Assembly (NCBI GenBank): GCA_963746935.1
Contig: CAVVDU010000008.1
Coordinates: 372,001 to 436,000, forward strand
Source: RPRC01 sp963746935
GTDB lineage: Bacteria > Desulfobacterota > Desulfuromonadia > Geobacterales > Geobacteraceae
DNA length: 64,000 nt
Direction: 5' to 3'
In this document: piece by piece, positions 16,599 to 25,919 of the stretch
Layout: every line of letters begins with the position of its first letter
Numbering within the stretch: position 1 is the first letter of the stretch
Notes under the pieces: model-generated
Told to the model about the DNA's origin: nothing
The model's database searches: none
The model's input: only the letters and a program-made list of their open reading frames with translations
Translations under genes and position numbers: made by a program

Positions 16599-17205
16599 TT
16601 ACGGAGCAGCTATTTCTTCGCTCTTCGACTTGAGCTTCTTTACCAGTTCACCATACCCCTGATTGAGTATGATCTTGTTGAACTGGGAGCGGTAATTGGA
16701 CACCAGGCTCACCCCTTCGATGACCACATCGTAGACCATCCAGCGACTCCCCTCCTTCAGAAGCCGATAATTGAGAGAATATTCATCCCGTTTTGCGGTG
16801 ACGACCCTGGACTTGACCTCGGCATAGTCGCCATCTACGGTTTCCTTGTCGTAGAGGATTTTTTCATTGTGATAGGACTCAATCTTGTTGGCATAGGAGT
16901 TCTCCAGAAGGGTTGCAAAGAGGCCCACAAACTCCTTCTGCTTCGCACTGTCTATCTCTTTCCAATGCACTCCCAGAGAACGCTTCGCCATCTCACCATA
17001 ATCAAAGATCCGGCTGATGGTGCTTTTCAGCGCAGCTCTCCTTTTTGCTTCATTCTGGGGCTTCTTGAGATTGGGGTCAGAGACAATCGAGACTACCTGG
17101 TCGACGGTTTGTTTTCACCTCATCGGTAACCGAAGCCCAGGCAGAAGCAGAGCCGAAAACGACAGCAAGCATCAACATCAGGCTGACAGTAAGGTAGTGT
17201 TTCAT
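16599..17205 (-). pseudogene. mlaC: MlaC-type periplasmic phospholipid-binding protein, frameshifted as sequenced
   Basis: Soluble periplasmic lipid carrier of the Mla pathway (Ttg2D family). The ATG at 17205 starts a clear signal peptide (MKHYLTVSLMLMLAVVFGSA), and the mature protein begins VTDEVKT. The frame then breaks: one extra A in acaaacc near 17115-17125. The shifted frame reads VDQVVSIVSDPNLKKPQNEA, IFDYGEMAKRSLGVHW and on to the normal C-terminal half (KSRVVTAKRDEYSLNYRLL, WMVYDVVIEGVSLVSNYRSQ). With the base removed the protein is about 200 aa, normal for MlaC. It is last in the mlaE-F-D-tolC-mlaC operon. Without the N-terminal half it would lack export, so either the gene is dead or the base is an error. 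Confidence 0.85.
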
Positions 17206-17228
17206 GATTCGGGATCTCCCTTGAAATT

Positions 17229-18600
17229 TTACTTGTTCAGCGGGGCTTCCCCCACTGCATAGTCCAGGTTGGCCAAGGACATTTTATAGTTGTATATGGA
17301 ACGGAAATAGTCGGATCGCATTGTTGCGTAACTTTGCAGAGAGTCGAAAATTTCTTTTGCCGGACCAATTCCTATGTCAAAATTGGCAAGAGCGGCAACC
17401 TCCCACTTCTTTGCATTGGTGTAGGCGTCCCGGGTTGCGGCAATGCTCTTTTCGGCCTCCAGGCGCTCCAGATACGCCTTCCTTATCTGGAGAGGGATAT
17501 TTGCATTCGCGTATTCATTGGTGCTGACCAATCGATTATACTGGGCCTGTTCCTGGGCAACCTTGGCAGCAGTTATCCCGAAATCGATTTTCCACTTGAC
17601 CCCCAGAGCAATCCCTGCCCAGAGATGATTAAATTCATCTTTAATCCAAGGGTTTGTGACCCGGTCGCGGTCAGGTGACCAGGCTCCGGAAAGATACCCC
17701 CCCAGGAACAGGTCTGGATAGTAGTCCGCTCGTGCCGCCTTCACAAGTGCGGCACGAGCCTGAAGGCCTTCCTTCAGCTGTTTGTACTCGGGCCGTTTGA
17801 GCTTTGCCGCTTCCAGGTAGTCGGAAAGGGCTGGTCCTGTCTGGTCATCATCCGGAGTGAGACGCGCCGTAGCGATATCGAACTCCGTATTGGAAGGAAT
17901 TCCCATCTCGACCCGGAGGGCCGCAAGAGCCAAGGATTCACCCTTTATGGCCTCCGCGGTATACTTGCGGACTTCACCGGCAAAAGCGTCTAGCTTGTAG
18001 ATATCAAGCGCATCGACATTCGAAGATCCCTTATCAAGAAGCTTCCGGGCCTTGCCTCGCGCCTTGTCCAAAGTATCCCCGACATCAGAGACAAGCTCTT
18101 TAAGTTCCCGGGCCAGCAGGAGACTGTAGTAGTATTCCTTCACCTTGAGGGTAATCTCGTTCTCTTTCTGAACTTTTTTTGCCCGGTCCACCTCGATGCC
18201 GTGGCTGGCCGCAGTCATCCGCTCACTGATTTTACCGAAGGTATAGAGCGGTTGAACGACTGTTGCGTCTCCACGGGCAAAGATTGTAAGGCCGTGCAAA
18301 TGATCGATTTTATCAGGCGAATAGACCTGGTTCCCGCGCGCCTTGGAAACAGGACCCATGAGACCGAGCAGATCGATCTGCGGGAAACGATGCGCCTTGG
18401 CCTCGTCCAGCTTCGCTTCAGCCAACTCGATGTCCGCAGAAGACTCACCCAGTGACGGAGAGGCCATCAGTGCCCTGCGGATGCAGTCATCGAGACTTAG
18501 CACAAGTTTCCCCTGCTGCGCCTCTGCGGCAAAAAGTGGTGCAGCATAAAAGCAGAAGCAAAACAAACTGAAGTGTCATGGTTCTAATACAGTATTTCAT
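17229..18600 (-). CDS. TolC-family outer-membrane efflux protein inside the mla operon
   Basis: Outer-membrane channel of the TolC/OEP superfamily, about 450 aa. It contains two OEP repeats (LSLDDCIRRALMASPSLGES near the start; SDYLEAAKLKRPEYKQLKEG near the middle) and long helical stretches with IRKAYLERLEAEKSIAATRD near the end. The mature frame starts FYAAPLFAAEAQQ, but its only in-frame start is a TTG at 18566 giving a leader without positive charges. An ATG at 18600 with strong GGGAGGAAAAGGAT reads a proper signal start (MKYCIRTMTLQFVL) in the neighbouring frame. One extra base in the T-rich leader explains this. It lies between mlaD (16 bp gap) and mlaC (23 bp gap). Confidence 0.85.
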
Positions 18601-18616
18601 ATCCTTTTCCTCCCTG

Positions 18617-19069
18617 TCAGTTCACTGAACCTTGGATATATTTGCTGATCAGACTTTCGAAATCGATGGCAGATTCGGTATCTCGGATACGCCCCCCGTT
18701 GTGCAGCAACTTGTCTGAAGCTCCCGGTTGCAGCTGAATAAATTTATCACCGATGATACCCCGTGTGCGGACCGATGCAATAACGTCATCCTGCAATTCT
18801 ATTCCCAAATTGATGAGGAGAGTAACCCGCGCCGTATATCCTGCTTTCGGATCAAGAACGATCCTGTCCACACGGCCAACATCCACGCCCGCGATCTCCA
18901 CAGAAGCTCCCTCTCTGAGCCCCGAGACGTTTGAGAAGTTGGCGGTCACCTTATAGGAATCGCCCCCCAGCACCTCCATCTTCCCCAGCTTGATGGAAAG
19001 ATACCCCAGGCAGACAATTCCCACCAAGACGAATATTCCGACAGTAATTTCAAGACTTGCTCTTTTCAT
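18617..19069 (-). CDS. mlaD: MlaD-type MCE-domain lipid transport protein
   Basis: Inner-membrane anchored, periplasmic MCE-domain protein that forms the hexameric lipid ring of the Mla transporter. One N-terminal helix (LEITVGIFVLVGIVCLGYLS) is followed by the MCE domain: YKVTANFSNVSGLREGASVE, AGVDVGRVDRIVLDP, and the conserved SVRTRGIIGDKFIQLQPG. A short C-terminal tail contains ESAIDFESLISKYI. The length of 150 aa is that of a minimal MlaD. It sits 41 bp after mlaF. Confidence 0.93.
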   Translation of the reverse strand: MKRASLEITVGIFVLVGIVCLGYLSIKLGKMEVLGGDSYKVTANFSNVSGLREGASVEIAGVDVGRVDRIVLDPKAGYTARVTLLINLGIELQDDVIASVRTRGIIGDKFIQLQPGASDKLLHNGGRIRDTESAIDFESLISKYIQGSVN

Positions 19070-19110
19070 GGTTCACCCGTAAATGAAAAAGTAGCTGCGA
19101 AAGCATAGTA

Positions 19111-19857
19111 TCAGAGAAACTGCAGAGGTCCATCAAGCTCTCCGTGAATGAACTGACGCACGGCCGGAACATCGGAAGCCCGGATTTCATCGGGCGTTCC
19201 GTAAAAGAGTATCTTTCCCCGGTAGAGCATTGCCACGTAATCACAGATGTCGAAGATTGCCGGCACCTCATGCGTGACGATAACCGCGGTAAAGCCGAAT
19301 TGGGCATGGGTGTCCAGGATAAGCTTGTGCATGGCATTGCAGATGATCGGGTCGAGGCCGGTGGTCGGTTCATCGAAAAGGATGATGGCCGGGTCCAAAA
19401 GAAGGGCCCTGGCCAGCCCGACCCGTTTTTTCATGCCTCCGGAAATCTGGTCGGGATATTTGTCGTCGACACTCCGAAGACCCACATGCTCCAAAGCAAG
19501 ATGCACCCGGTTCTTGATCTCTTTCCGCGAAAGTTTGGTTTTTTCTTCCAGCGGAAAGGCAACATTCTCGAATACCGTCATGGAATCAAACAGGGCAGCA
19601 TTCTGGAACAGTACGCCAAACCTTTCCCGCACCCTGTTCAGCTCACCCCTGCCCATTGAAACGATATTCTCGCCATCCACCAGAACCTGTCCGCTGTCCG
19701 GCGTCAGCAGGCCGATCATATGTTTCAGAAGGACACTCTTTCCCCCACCGCTCGGCCCGATAATAGCGGTAATCTTGCCACTGGGAATATCCAGGTCAAG
19801 ACTGTCCAACACAACTTGGTCGCCAAAGGCCTTTCTGACCTGTCTCAATGCTATCAT
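19111..19857 (-). CDS. mlaF: MlaF-type ABC transporter ATPase
   Basis: Cytoplasmic ATPase of the Mla lipid ABC transporter. Walker A is GPSGGGKS (about residues 34-41), the Q-loop region is FGVLFQNAALFDSMTV, the signature is QISGGMKKRVGLARAL, Walker B is ILFDEPTTGLDP and the H-loop is VIVTHE. The SGGMKKR form of the signature is the usual one for MlaF-type ATPases. 248 aa. It lies 34 bp after mlaE. A separate STAS protein (MlaB) is not encoded nearby. Confidence 0.93.
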   Translation of the reverse strand: MIALRQVRKAFGDQVVLDSLDLDIPSGKITAIIGPSGGGKSVLLKHMIGLLTPDSGQVLVDGENIVSMGRGELNRVRERFGVLFQNAALFDSMTVFENVAFPLEEKTKLSRKEIKNRVHLALEHVGLRSVDDKYPDQISGGMKKRVGLARALLLDPAIILFDEPTTGLDPIICNAMHKLILDTHAQFGFTAVIVTHEVPAIFDICDYVAMLYRGKILFYGTPDEIRASDVPAVRQFIHGELDGPLQFL

Positions 19858-19891
19858 TCCTTCTCCAAGAAAAATCAGCTCTCAAGGTCTA

Positions 19892-20662
19892 CTACAAAAG
19901 AATCGAGGTCAGGAAATAATCCCAAACCAGGATCAAAACCGATGACATTACAACCGCAGAGGTTGTTGACCGGGCAACCCCTTCTGCACCATGAGTCGTG
20001 TAATACCCTTTGTAACAGCAGACCCAGGAAATGATGAGTCCAAAGGAGATGGACTTCATCATGCCCGAATATACGTCCTTCCACTCCAGGCTCTTGTGCA
20101 TCTCGTGGAAATAAGCTCCAGGATTGACCCCCATGAGCTTAACCCCGACCAGATAACCGCCACCTATGCCGACCACATCAAAAATGGCACAGAGAAGCGG
20201 CACCGCTATCAGCGCGCCGATAATTTTCGGTGAAATGAGATATTTGAATGGCTCCAAAGCCATGGTCTCCAAGGCATCGATCTGTTCGGTAATGCGCATA
20301 ATGCCGATTTCGGCGGTAATGGCACTCCCGGCCCGGCCGGTAACCATGAGCGCCGTGAGTACGGGGCCAAGCTCGCGGATAAGAGAGAGCGCAACCACCG
20401 AGCCGAGCATTCCTTCGGAACCGAATTTTGTCAGGGTATAATACCCCTGGAGTCCGAGTACCATGCCGGTAAAAGCCGCGGTTAGAAAGATTACAAAGAA
20501 AGAATTTGCACCGATAAAATTGATTTGCTTCAGTATATGAACCGGCTTGCCGGGAAAGCGGACTATCATATACAGGCTGGAAATAACAAACAGCAGTATT
20601 CTCCCCATCTCCTGCAAGAGGGAGAGAACATATTTACCAAGATGTTGCACAACAGATAACAT
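19892..20662 (-). CDS. mlaE: MlaE-type ABC transporter permease
   Basis: Membrane permease of the Mla lipid transporter, about five membrane helices. Conserved MlaE blocks are FVIFLTAAFTGMVLGLQGYY, LIRELGPVLTALMVTGRAGS, and MRITEQIDALETMALEPFKY. The start is taken as ATG 20662 (MLSVVQHLGKYV), which has TAGAGG five bases upstream. An upstream in-frame ATG at 20689 has no ribosome site. The 256 aa length fits the family. About 210 bp with short gggagatagg repeats and no gene separate it from hpnI upstream. Confidence 0.92.
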   Translation of the reverse strand: MLSVVQHLGKYVLSLLQEMGRILLFVISSLYMIVRFPGKPVHILKQINFIGANSFFVIFLTAAFTGMVLGLQGYYTLTKFGSEGMLGSVVALSLIRELGPVLTALMVTGRAGSAITAEIGIMRITEQIDALETMALEPFKYLISPKIIGALIAVPLLCAIFDVVGIGGGYLVGVKLMGVNPGAYFHEMHKSLEWKDVYSGMMKSISFGLIISWVCCYKGYYTTHGAEGVARSTTSAVVMSSVLILVWDYFLTSILL

Positions 20663-20874
20663 GGGCACCTCTACGGCAATAATCTTCATTGGCAAGTATA
20701 GGGGAGCTTTGCAAAAAGTAAAGATGATGGGGGTGCCGAAAAGCGATTTTAAGAATACCGGATATCAGACGATAACACACGTGGGTGAAGGGAGCACAGC
20801 AGGTTGCATTCTGGAACATCAGCGGAAGGAGCGTCCTGAAATCGGGAGATAGGAGATAGGATTACTTCTGTACG

Positions 20875-22020
20875 TTAGATTTTCTTCCCCAGGTCACGGA
20901 TCGTGCCGCCAGGGAGAACACGAAAGACATGGGAACGCCAGACAACACGGTTGCCGAGAAAGGAAAGAACCCAGGTAAAAAAGGCCAGGGTGTCCCGTAG
21001 CGGCAGGAGCCAGAGGTAGCGAGGGAAAATGTTGTCGCGAACGAAAAGGCGGCTGAACACCAGTCCGCTGCAGAGGCGGGAAATTCCAAGAAGAGAGAGC
21101 GCAATCCATCCGGAAGGAGAAAATCCGCTCACGAAAAGTGCCAGAAAAGCAGCCGGCACGGGTTGGGTGATCCCGGAAGCCAAATATCCACCGGGTCGGC
21201 TTGCACGCATGGTCCGCGCCCAGCGAAGCTGTCGCGAGAGGATCCCCCGCAGGCTCTCACATTTCATGACACTTTCCACGAAGTACCCGGAAAGCTCCAG
21301 ACGATACCCGGCACGGTGGACCATATTGCCGAGTTGGTAGTCATCAGCCAGGTAATCAACCAGCGCGGAAAAACCGCCAATCTTCTCCAGGGCTTTACGT
21401 CGAACCGCCATGGAAGCCCCAAGGGCGAAACTGAGCCCTTCCAGGTATAATGCTGCCATGACATTGGGAATCATCTCCGTGGTAAAACCCATGGCCTCAA
21501 GAGCGGTTGGAACAGTGGGGATGCGGGGACTCCGGTACAGAGAGGTGACAAGTCCCACAGCGGGGTCGTGAAAGGGAGCCGCAACCTCCTGCAGGTAGCG
21601 GGGACCGACCCTGATGTCACTGTCGCAGATAATCAGGAGATCGTATTTCGCCTTCGGACAGGCATGCATCAGGTTGCACACCTTATAGTTGGGGCCATGA
21701 ATACGGCCATCAACAACCAGCTCAATATCAACGTCCGGGAACTCTCCAATGAGACGCCGTATCACCGGAATTACCGGGTCTTCCGATGAAGCTACGGCAA
21801 AGACAATCTGGTAGCACGGGTAGTCCTGCACGCAGAAGGTAGAATAATTCTCAAAACTTTCCTTATCCACACCTTTTACCGGTTTGAGGATCGTCACAGG
21901 AGGACAGTAGCCACTATCCTTCGCCTTCCGAGAGAAGAATCTCTGGGCGCAGACCAAGGTTATCAACCCGTAGCAGAAGGCTGGAGCTATGCACAGAAAA
22001 GGAAGAAATTTGTAAACCAT
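20875..22020 (-). CDS. hpnI: Hopanoid biosynthesis glycosyltransferase HpnI
   Basis: Family 2 membrane glycosyltransferase related to ceramide glucosyltransferase. In hopanoid producers HpnI adds N-acetylglucosamine to bacteriohopanetetrol-type hopanoids. An N-terminal helix (about residues 5-25) is followed by the GT core: PPVTILKPVKGVDKESFENY, the DxD-type ICDSDIRV, the catalytic ADDYQLG, and the RQLRWART motif. Hydrophobic C-terminal helices complete it. 381 aa from ATG 22020 (a GTG at 22035 is possible). The downstream steps HpnK and HpnJ are not in the window. Confidence 0.88.
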   Translation of the reverse strand: MVYKFLPFLCIAPAFCYGLITLVCAQRFFSRKAKDSGYCPPVTILKPVKGVDKESFENYSTFCVQDYPCYQIVFAVASSEDPVIPVIRRLIGEFPDVDIELVVDGRIHGPNYKVCNLMHACPKAKYDLLIICDSDIRVGPRYLQEVAAPFHDPAVGLVTSLYRSPRIPTVPTALEAMGFTTEMIPNVMAALYLEGLSFALGASMAVRRKALEKIGGFSALVDYLADDYQLGNMVHRAGYRLELSGYFVESVMKCESLRGILSRQLRWARTMRASRPGGYLASGITQPVPAAFLALFVSGFSPSGWIALSLLGISRLCSGLVFSRLFVRDNIFPRYLWLLPLRDTLAFFTWVLSFLGNRVVWRSHVFRVLPGGTIRDLGKKI

Positions 22021-22125
22021 GGCGAAACCTGTCACTCTTTCTCAACACCGGGCAACTGACCGGCTGTTGGCCCGCTGGGCGCATGACGAAACTGATTGCG
22101 TCAATCTTCCGCCAGTTCACAACAC

Positions 22126-22213
22126 TGTCATTCACGAAGCGATTCTGATCGGGAATCCAGCATCTAACCGACTGGAATGCATGGAGCCCCGATACAGGCA
22201 TTCGGGGATGACA
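22126..22213. repeat. REP/MITE-like intergenic element
   Basis: An 88-bp stretch between the methyltransferase and hpnI with related ends (tgtcattc at the left, gggatgaca at the right). Internal blocks cgggaatccagc and ctggaatgcatggagcccc resemble the dispersed gtcattccc...gggaatccag elements of many proteobacteria. No gene is seen in the surrounding 304 bases (22021-22324). Confidence 0.5.
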
Positions 22214-22324
22214 ATCTTCATAACGGAAGAATAGGGCAAATCAGGTAACGGAATGTGTCGATTATTTCCATTGGGGCATGGTTTTCTCCATGCTGCCGGA
22301 TTATTCGCCGACATGCCTTTGAAG

Positions 22325-22909
22325 TCACTCTCCCTGAAGAGACATTTTCCCCACGATAATTACATAGGGTGCCGAATCCGAACGATTCAGCTGGCAGCTT
22401 TTCCAGACGTTGAATGCACGGGTTGGAAGGGAACGTGTCCACAATTCGATGCATTCCGCCTCCTCTTCGCCACCCGGATGGCCGGTATAGGCCGCCAATA
22501 CGATGATTCCTCCGGGCAGGAGGAGCTGCCGCGTCTGATCAAGCGCCGCTAGTGTTGTTTTTGGCTGAGTCACGACTCCGGTCCTGTTACCCGGCAAATA
22601 CCCCAGGTTATAAACAGCAGCCCGTACCGGTTCAGTTACGTATTCAGAGAGACACTCGTGGCCTGCATGCACCAGATTGACCCACGGGGAGCAACCTGCC
22701 GCACGAAGCCGTTCTTCAGTTTCGGCAAGGGCCTCTTCCTGAACATCAAAGGCCCAGACTTCTCCGGTAGGACCCACCAGTTCGGCCAGAAAAAGCGTAT
22801 CGCGGCCCCTTCCACAGGTGGCGTCGATGACCCGGTCGCCGGGACGAACCATCTGTCGGAGAAAGAGGTGTGAGAATCCTACGGCACCGCCGAGTCCCTC
22901 TGTTCTCAT
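22325..22909 (-). CDS. Class I SAM methyltransferase, YtqB/MnmM-like
   Basis: A 194-aa Rossmann methyltransferase. SAM motif I is VIDATCGRGRDTLFLAELVG (about residues 27-46), the acidic ribose-binding residue is in VWAFDVQEE, and the substrate motif is AVYNLGYLPGNRTGV. This NLGYLPG form is typical of the YtqB family, of which the Bacillus member acts on tRNA wobble uridine (MnmM). Whether that holds here is inference. The start lies three bases after the hpnN stop, and its GGGGAG ribosome site is in the end of hpnN, so the two are coupled although no functional link to hopanoids is known. Confidence 0.8.
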   Translation of the reverse strand: MRTEGLGGAVGFSHLFLRQMVRPGDRVIDATCGRGRDTLFLAELVGPTGEVWAFDVQEEALAETEERLRAAGCSPWVNLVHAGHECLSEYVTEPVRAAVYNLGYLPGNRTGVVTQPKTTLAALDQTRQLLLPGGIIVLAAYTGHPGGEEEAECIELWTRSLPTRAFNVWKSCQLNRSDSAPYVIIVGKMSLQGE

Positions 22910-22912
22910 CTT

Positions 22913-25654
22913 TTACTCCCCGCCTGTCCTGACCCGCTTCTCGCCGAAAAGGGCGAGAACCGCCGGAAGGGTAATAATAAAAGCAATCTGACAAGCTACC
23001 ATACCCAGGGTCATGATTGCACCGATACTGAAGACACCCTGGTGCCTGGCAACCATCAGCGCTCCAAAGCTGATCATAATAGTCAGAGTATTATAAAAAA
23101 CTCCGCGGCCGGTACTGCTGACGATAACCTCGTAGCCGGTTTCGTCTTCTCGTCGAAACCGGTTGATAATGTAGATACCTGAGTCTACGGCAATCCCCAG
23201 GACCAGGGGCATAACAATAACATTCGCGGAATTGAAATTGATTCCGAAGAACCACATACCGCTCACCATGAACAGAATCCCCACGACAAGGGGAACAAGC
23301 CCGATCAATGCATAGCGAAGACTGCGGAAAGTAATTAGAAGGATAAGCACAATTGCAATGAAAGCATAAAGAAAAGCGCGGCGGTAGGAATCTCGCATGA
23401 TTGTCATGGATTCGTAGACCATAACCGGCTCCCCGGTGGCATTCGGCTCGACCTTCCGCACATCTTTCAGGAACGCCTCGAGTGGGACCCTGTCGAAAAT
23501 TTCCTTTTTCGGTGCGATCTGCAAGAGGTATTTGCCCGTTGAACCGACAAACCGTTTTCGCAGATCTTCGGGTATATCAGCAGGAGTCACACGAGTCGCA
23601 TTGAGAGAATTCTTGAGGGCCTGAATCTTTTCCGGGAAGTCCGCTAGAAGATTGCCCTGGAAATCGCGCAACATTCCGAGTGCATTGCGGTCCTTTTCCT
23701 TTTCCAGTCCGGCGAAAAATTTGTCGAGTATGACTAGAAACCCGGCAGCTGGTTTAGCCTCGGGAAGCTTTTCCCGTTCCAGCCTCTGGACAAACCGCTC
23801 AACCGTTTCGCGAAATTTCTCAAAGACCGCGGGCAATTCCATCACCTGCAGATCCTCCTGGTACGGTTCCGACTTGATGTCAGACAGCTGAGAGCGAAGA
23901 TCCGCCAACAGCGCAAGTTTGCGGTCCTGATCCTCGGGAATGAAGGAGGCGATGCTCACCACGTGGTCAACAGTAGGAAGCGCTTCCAGGGCTTTTGTCC
24001 GGGAAGCAGCCTCTTCCAGAGAGTGGGCCATGGCAACGGCGAAATATCCTGAATTCTCGGAACTCCTCATCAATTTGTAGGCATAGGTAACCGACTCCAA
24101 TCCCTTTGCCTGAAGGTTCATCAGGTTGTAATCGAACACCACCCTCGAGAGCGGATAGAGGGAGAGAAGACACAACAGAATGGACACGGCCAGAACGATG
24201 CGCGGGTAGCCAAAGAGCACCGATTTAATTATCCGCCGAATAGCCGATGGCTCGGTAGAATCTGAAACCTTTGAGGAAAGATCCGCTGCCGCAACAACCT
24301 TGCGGTTCTTTTTCCCATATTTGATCGGAATCAGCAGCATGGCCGGAAGCACGGTAAAGGTTACCAGTACACAGATAACTATGCCGATGGCAGCGATAAT
24401 ACCCAGTTCCGCAACGCCCTTGAAGTCAGTGAAGGCAAAGGTCAGAAAAGCGGCGGCAACTGTCGCAGCAGCCATGGCAATTGCCCAGATGTTCCTGTTT
24501 AAGGCCGTTTTCAGGCTTTCGAGACGCTGGCGTCCCTTACCCTGCTCTTCCTGGTAGCGCAGCACGATCTGAATCCCGTATTCTATCCCGATACCGATAA
24601 GCATAACGGCAAATACCATCGAGAGAATATTGAGATGGCCGACAACCAGGGTTGCCATGCCGAATGAAAGTGCAATGGCAACCAGAAGCGAAACCATGGC
24701 GGCAAATGCATTGCCAATGCCCCGAAAAGCAAAGAGCAGAAGTATTATCGTCAGGACAACGGAGAGTATCGTTGCCACGGTTATATCGCGCTGACTGGTT
24801 GCCATTTCTTCATATTCAAGAACCGGCACGCCGGTGAGACCGGCTTTGACTCCCGCAAAAGAAGGATCAGCTGCAACCGTTTTTATTTCCGCCCGCACAG
24901 CGGCGATTGCCTTTTCAGCAGGGACAAAGCTGTTACTGTCTTTAACCGGCAGAATGGTTATAATCTGCTGACGAGCAGCCTTGGCCAACGCAGACTCCTT
25001 ACCGTCGCTGCCCGAACCCAGAAAAAAGCTGTCCAGCGAAAAGGCCCCGCCGCCAGGCTTTGAAAACTGTTCAAAGCCCGTGCCCAGCTTCTCCAACATG
25101 AAGATCAGGCTTGCCAGTTGCTCCTGCGAGCCAGGAGATCCCGGAGCCGTTGACATATAAGAGTCCATCTGTGAAGTAAGAGAGGTAAAAAGGGTTTGCA
25201 CCGACGGTGATACAGAAAGCTTCTGCAATATCGGTTTCGCTTTCACAAGATTATCGCGGAGGGCCACAAGATCGTCATACGGCATGAAAAGAAGTCCGTT
25301 TTTCTGAAAGAATGGCAGCCCGTTGGGATAAAACACCTCTCGGAAAACCTCAGGTTTCTTAAGAAGCCTTCGGTAGAGCTCTTGGCCGAATCGACCAGCC
25401 TTCTCCGGGTCCGTACTTTCAATGACAACGACGATCTCTTCCTGGTCGCCGAATTCCTGCCGATACTCCCGGTAGTCGCGATTGAATTGGCTGTTCTTCG
25501 GCATCAAGTCATCCCTGCCGGTCAGGAACGTCAGGTTGTTGCGGGTATAGACTATTGACAGTGCCGAAAGTACAAGTGCAAAGACTACAAGTACCAGCGG
25601 GAACCTGGCGATTATACTGAAGAGGTTTCGGTCCTTCTTTGCTGTATTTCGCAT
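22913..25654 (-). CDS. hpnN: Hopanoid RND transporter HpnN
   Basis: RND/MmpL-type inner-membrane transporter of the HpnN family, which moves hopanoids to the outer membrane in Rhodopseudomonas. The 913-aa protein has the duplicated RND plan: helix 1 near residues 16-36, a periplasmic domain (about 40-290), a helix cluster with ATILSVVLTIILLLFAFRGI and MVFAVMLIGIGIEYGIQIVL (sterol-sensing-like), then a second half with periplasmic domain and FIAIVLILLITFRSLRYALI to the end. The frame is open to 25720, but homology starts at ATG 25654, where the GGGGAGGA is about 12 bases away. It diverges from shc across a 265-bp region. Confidence 0.9.
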   Translation of the reverse strand: MRNTAKKDRNLFSIIARFPLVLVVFALVLSALSIVYTRNNLTFLTGRDDLMPKNSQFNRDYREYRQEFGDQEEIVVVIESTDPEKAGRFGQELYRRLLKKPEVFREVFYPNGLPFFQKNGLLFMPYDDLVALRDNLVKAKPILQKLSVSPSVQTLFTSLTSQMDSYMSTAPGSPGSQEQLASLIFMLEKLGTGFEQFSKPGGGAFSLDSFFLGSGSDGKESALAKAARQQIITILPVKDSNSFVPAEKAIAAVRAEIKTVAADPSFAGVKAGLTGVPVLEYEEMATSQRDITVATILSVVLTIILLLFAFRGIGNAFAAMVSLLVAIALSFGMATLVVGHLNILSMVFAVMLIGIGIEYGIQIVLRYQEEQGKGRQRLESLKTALNRNIWAIAMAAATVAAAFLTFAFTDFKGVAELGIIAAIGIVICVLVTFTVLPAMLLIPIKYGKKNRKVVAAADLSSKVSDSTEPSAIRRIIKSVLFGYPRIVLAVSILLCLLSLYPLSRVVFDYNLMNLQAKGLESVTYAYKLMRSSENSGYFAVAMAHSLEEAASRTKALEALPTVDHVVSIASFIPEDQDRKLALLADLRSQLSDIKSEPYQEDLQVMELPAVFEKFRETVERFVQRLEREKLPEAKPAAGFLVILDKFFAGLEKEKDRNALGMLRDFQGNLLADFPEKIQALKNSLNATRVTPADIPEDLRKRFVGSTGKYLLQIAPKKEIFDRVPLEAFLKDVRKVEPNATGEPVMVYESMTIMRDSYRRAFLYAFIAIVLILLITFRSLRYALIGLVPLVVGILFMVSGMWFFGINFNSANVIVMPLVLGIAVDSGIYIINRFRREDETGYEVIVSSTGRGVFYNTLTIMISFGALMVARHQGVFSIGAIMTLGMVACQIAFIITLPAVLALFGEKRVRTGGE

Positions 25655-25919
25655 AAATGTTTCTATCCTCCCCTTGAGAAAAAGAGGTTTGAGGGTAGCA
25701 TAGGACTTGCATGAAATCAACTACGCCAGAGATATTGCTATCAGCTCACACCACCTCGAATTTATTACAGAAACATATCAAACACGTTAGATTTCTTTTG
25801 AAAATGAGTATACCTTTTTGCGAAAATATGGTAGAAGTTTTCAGTTATTCATAATAATGCCTAATTGTGTCCCATGAAAAAATGGTGACTTTTCAAGGTT
25901 TTCAACGGAGTCAATTGGA

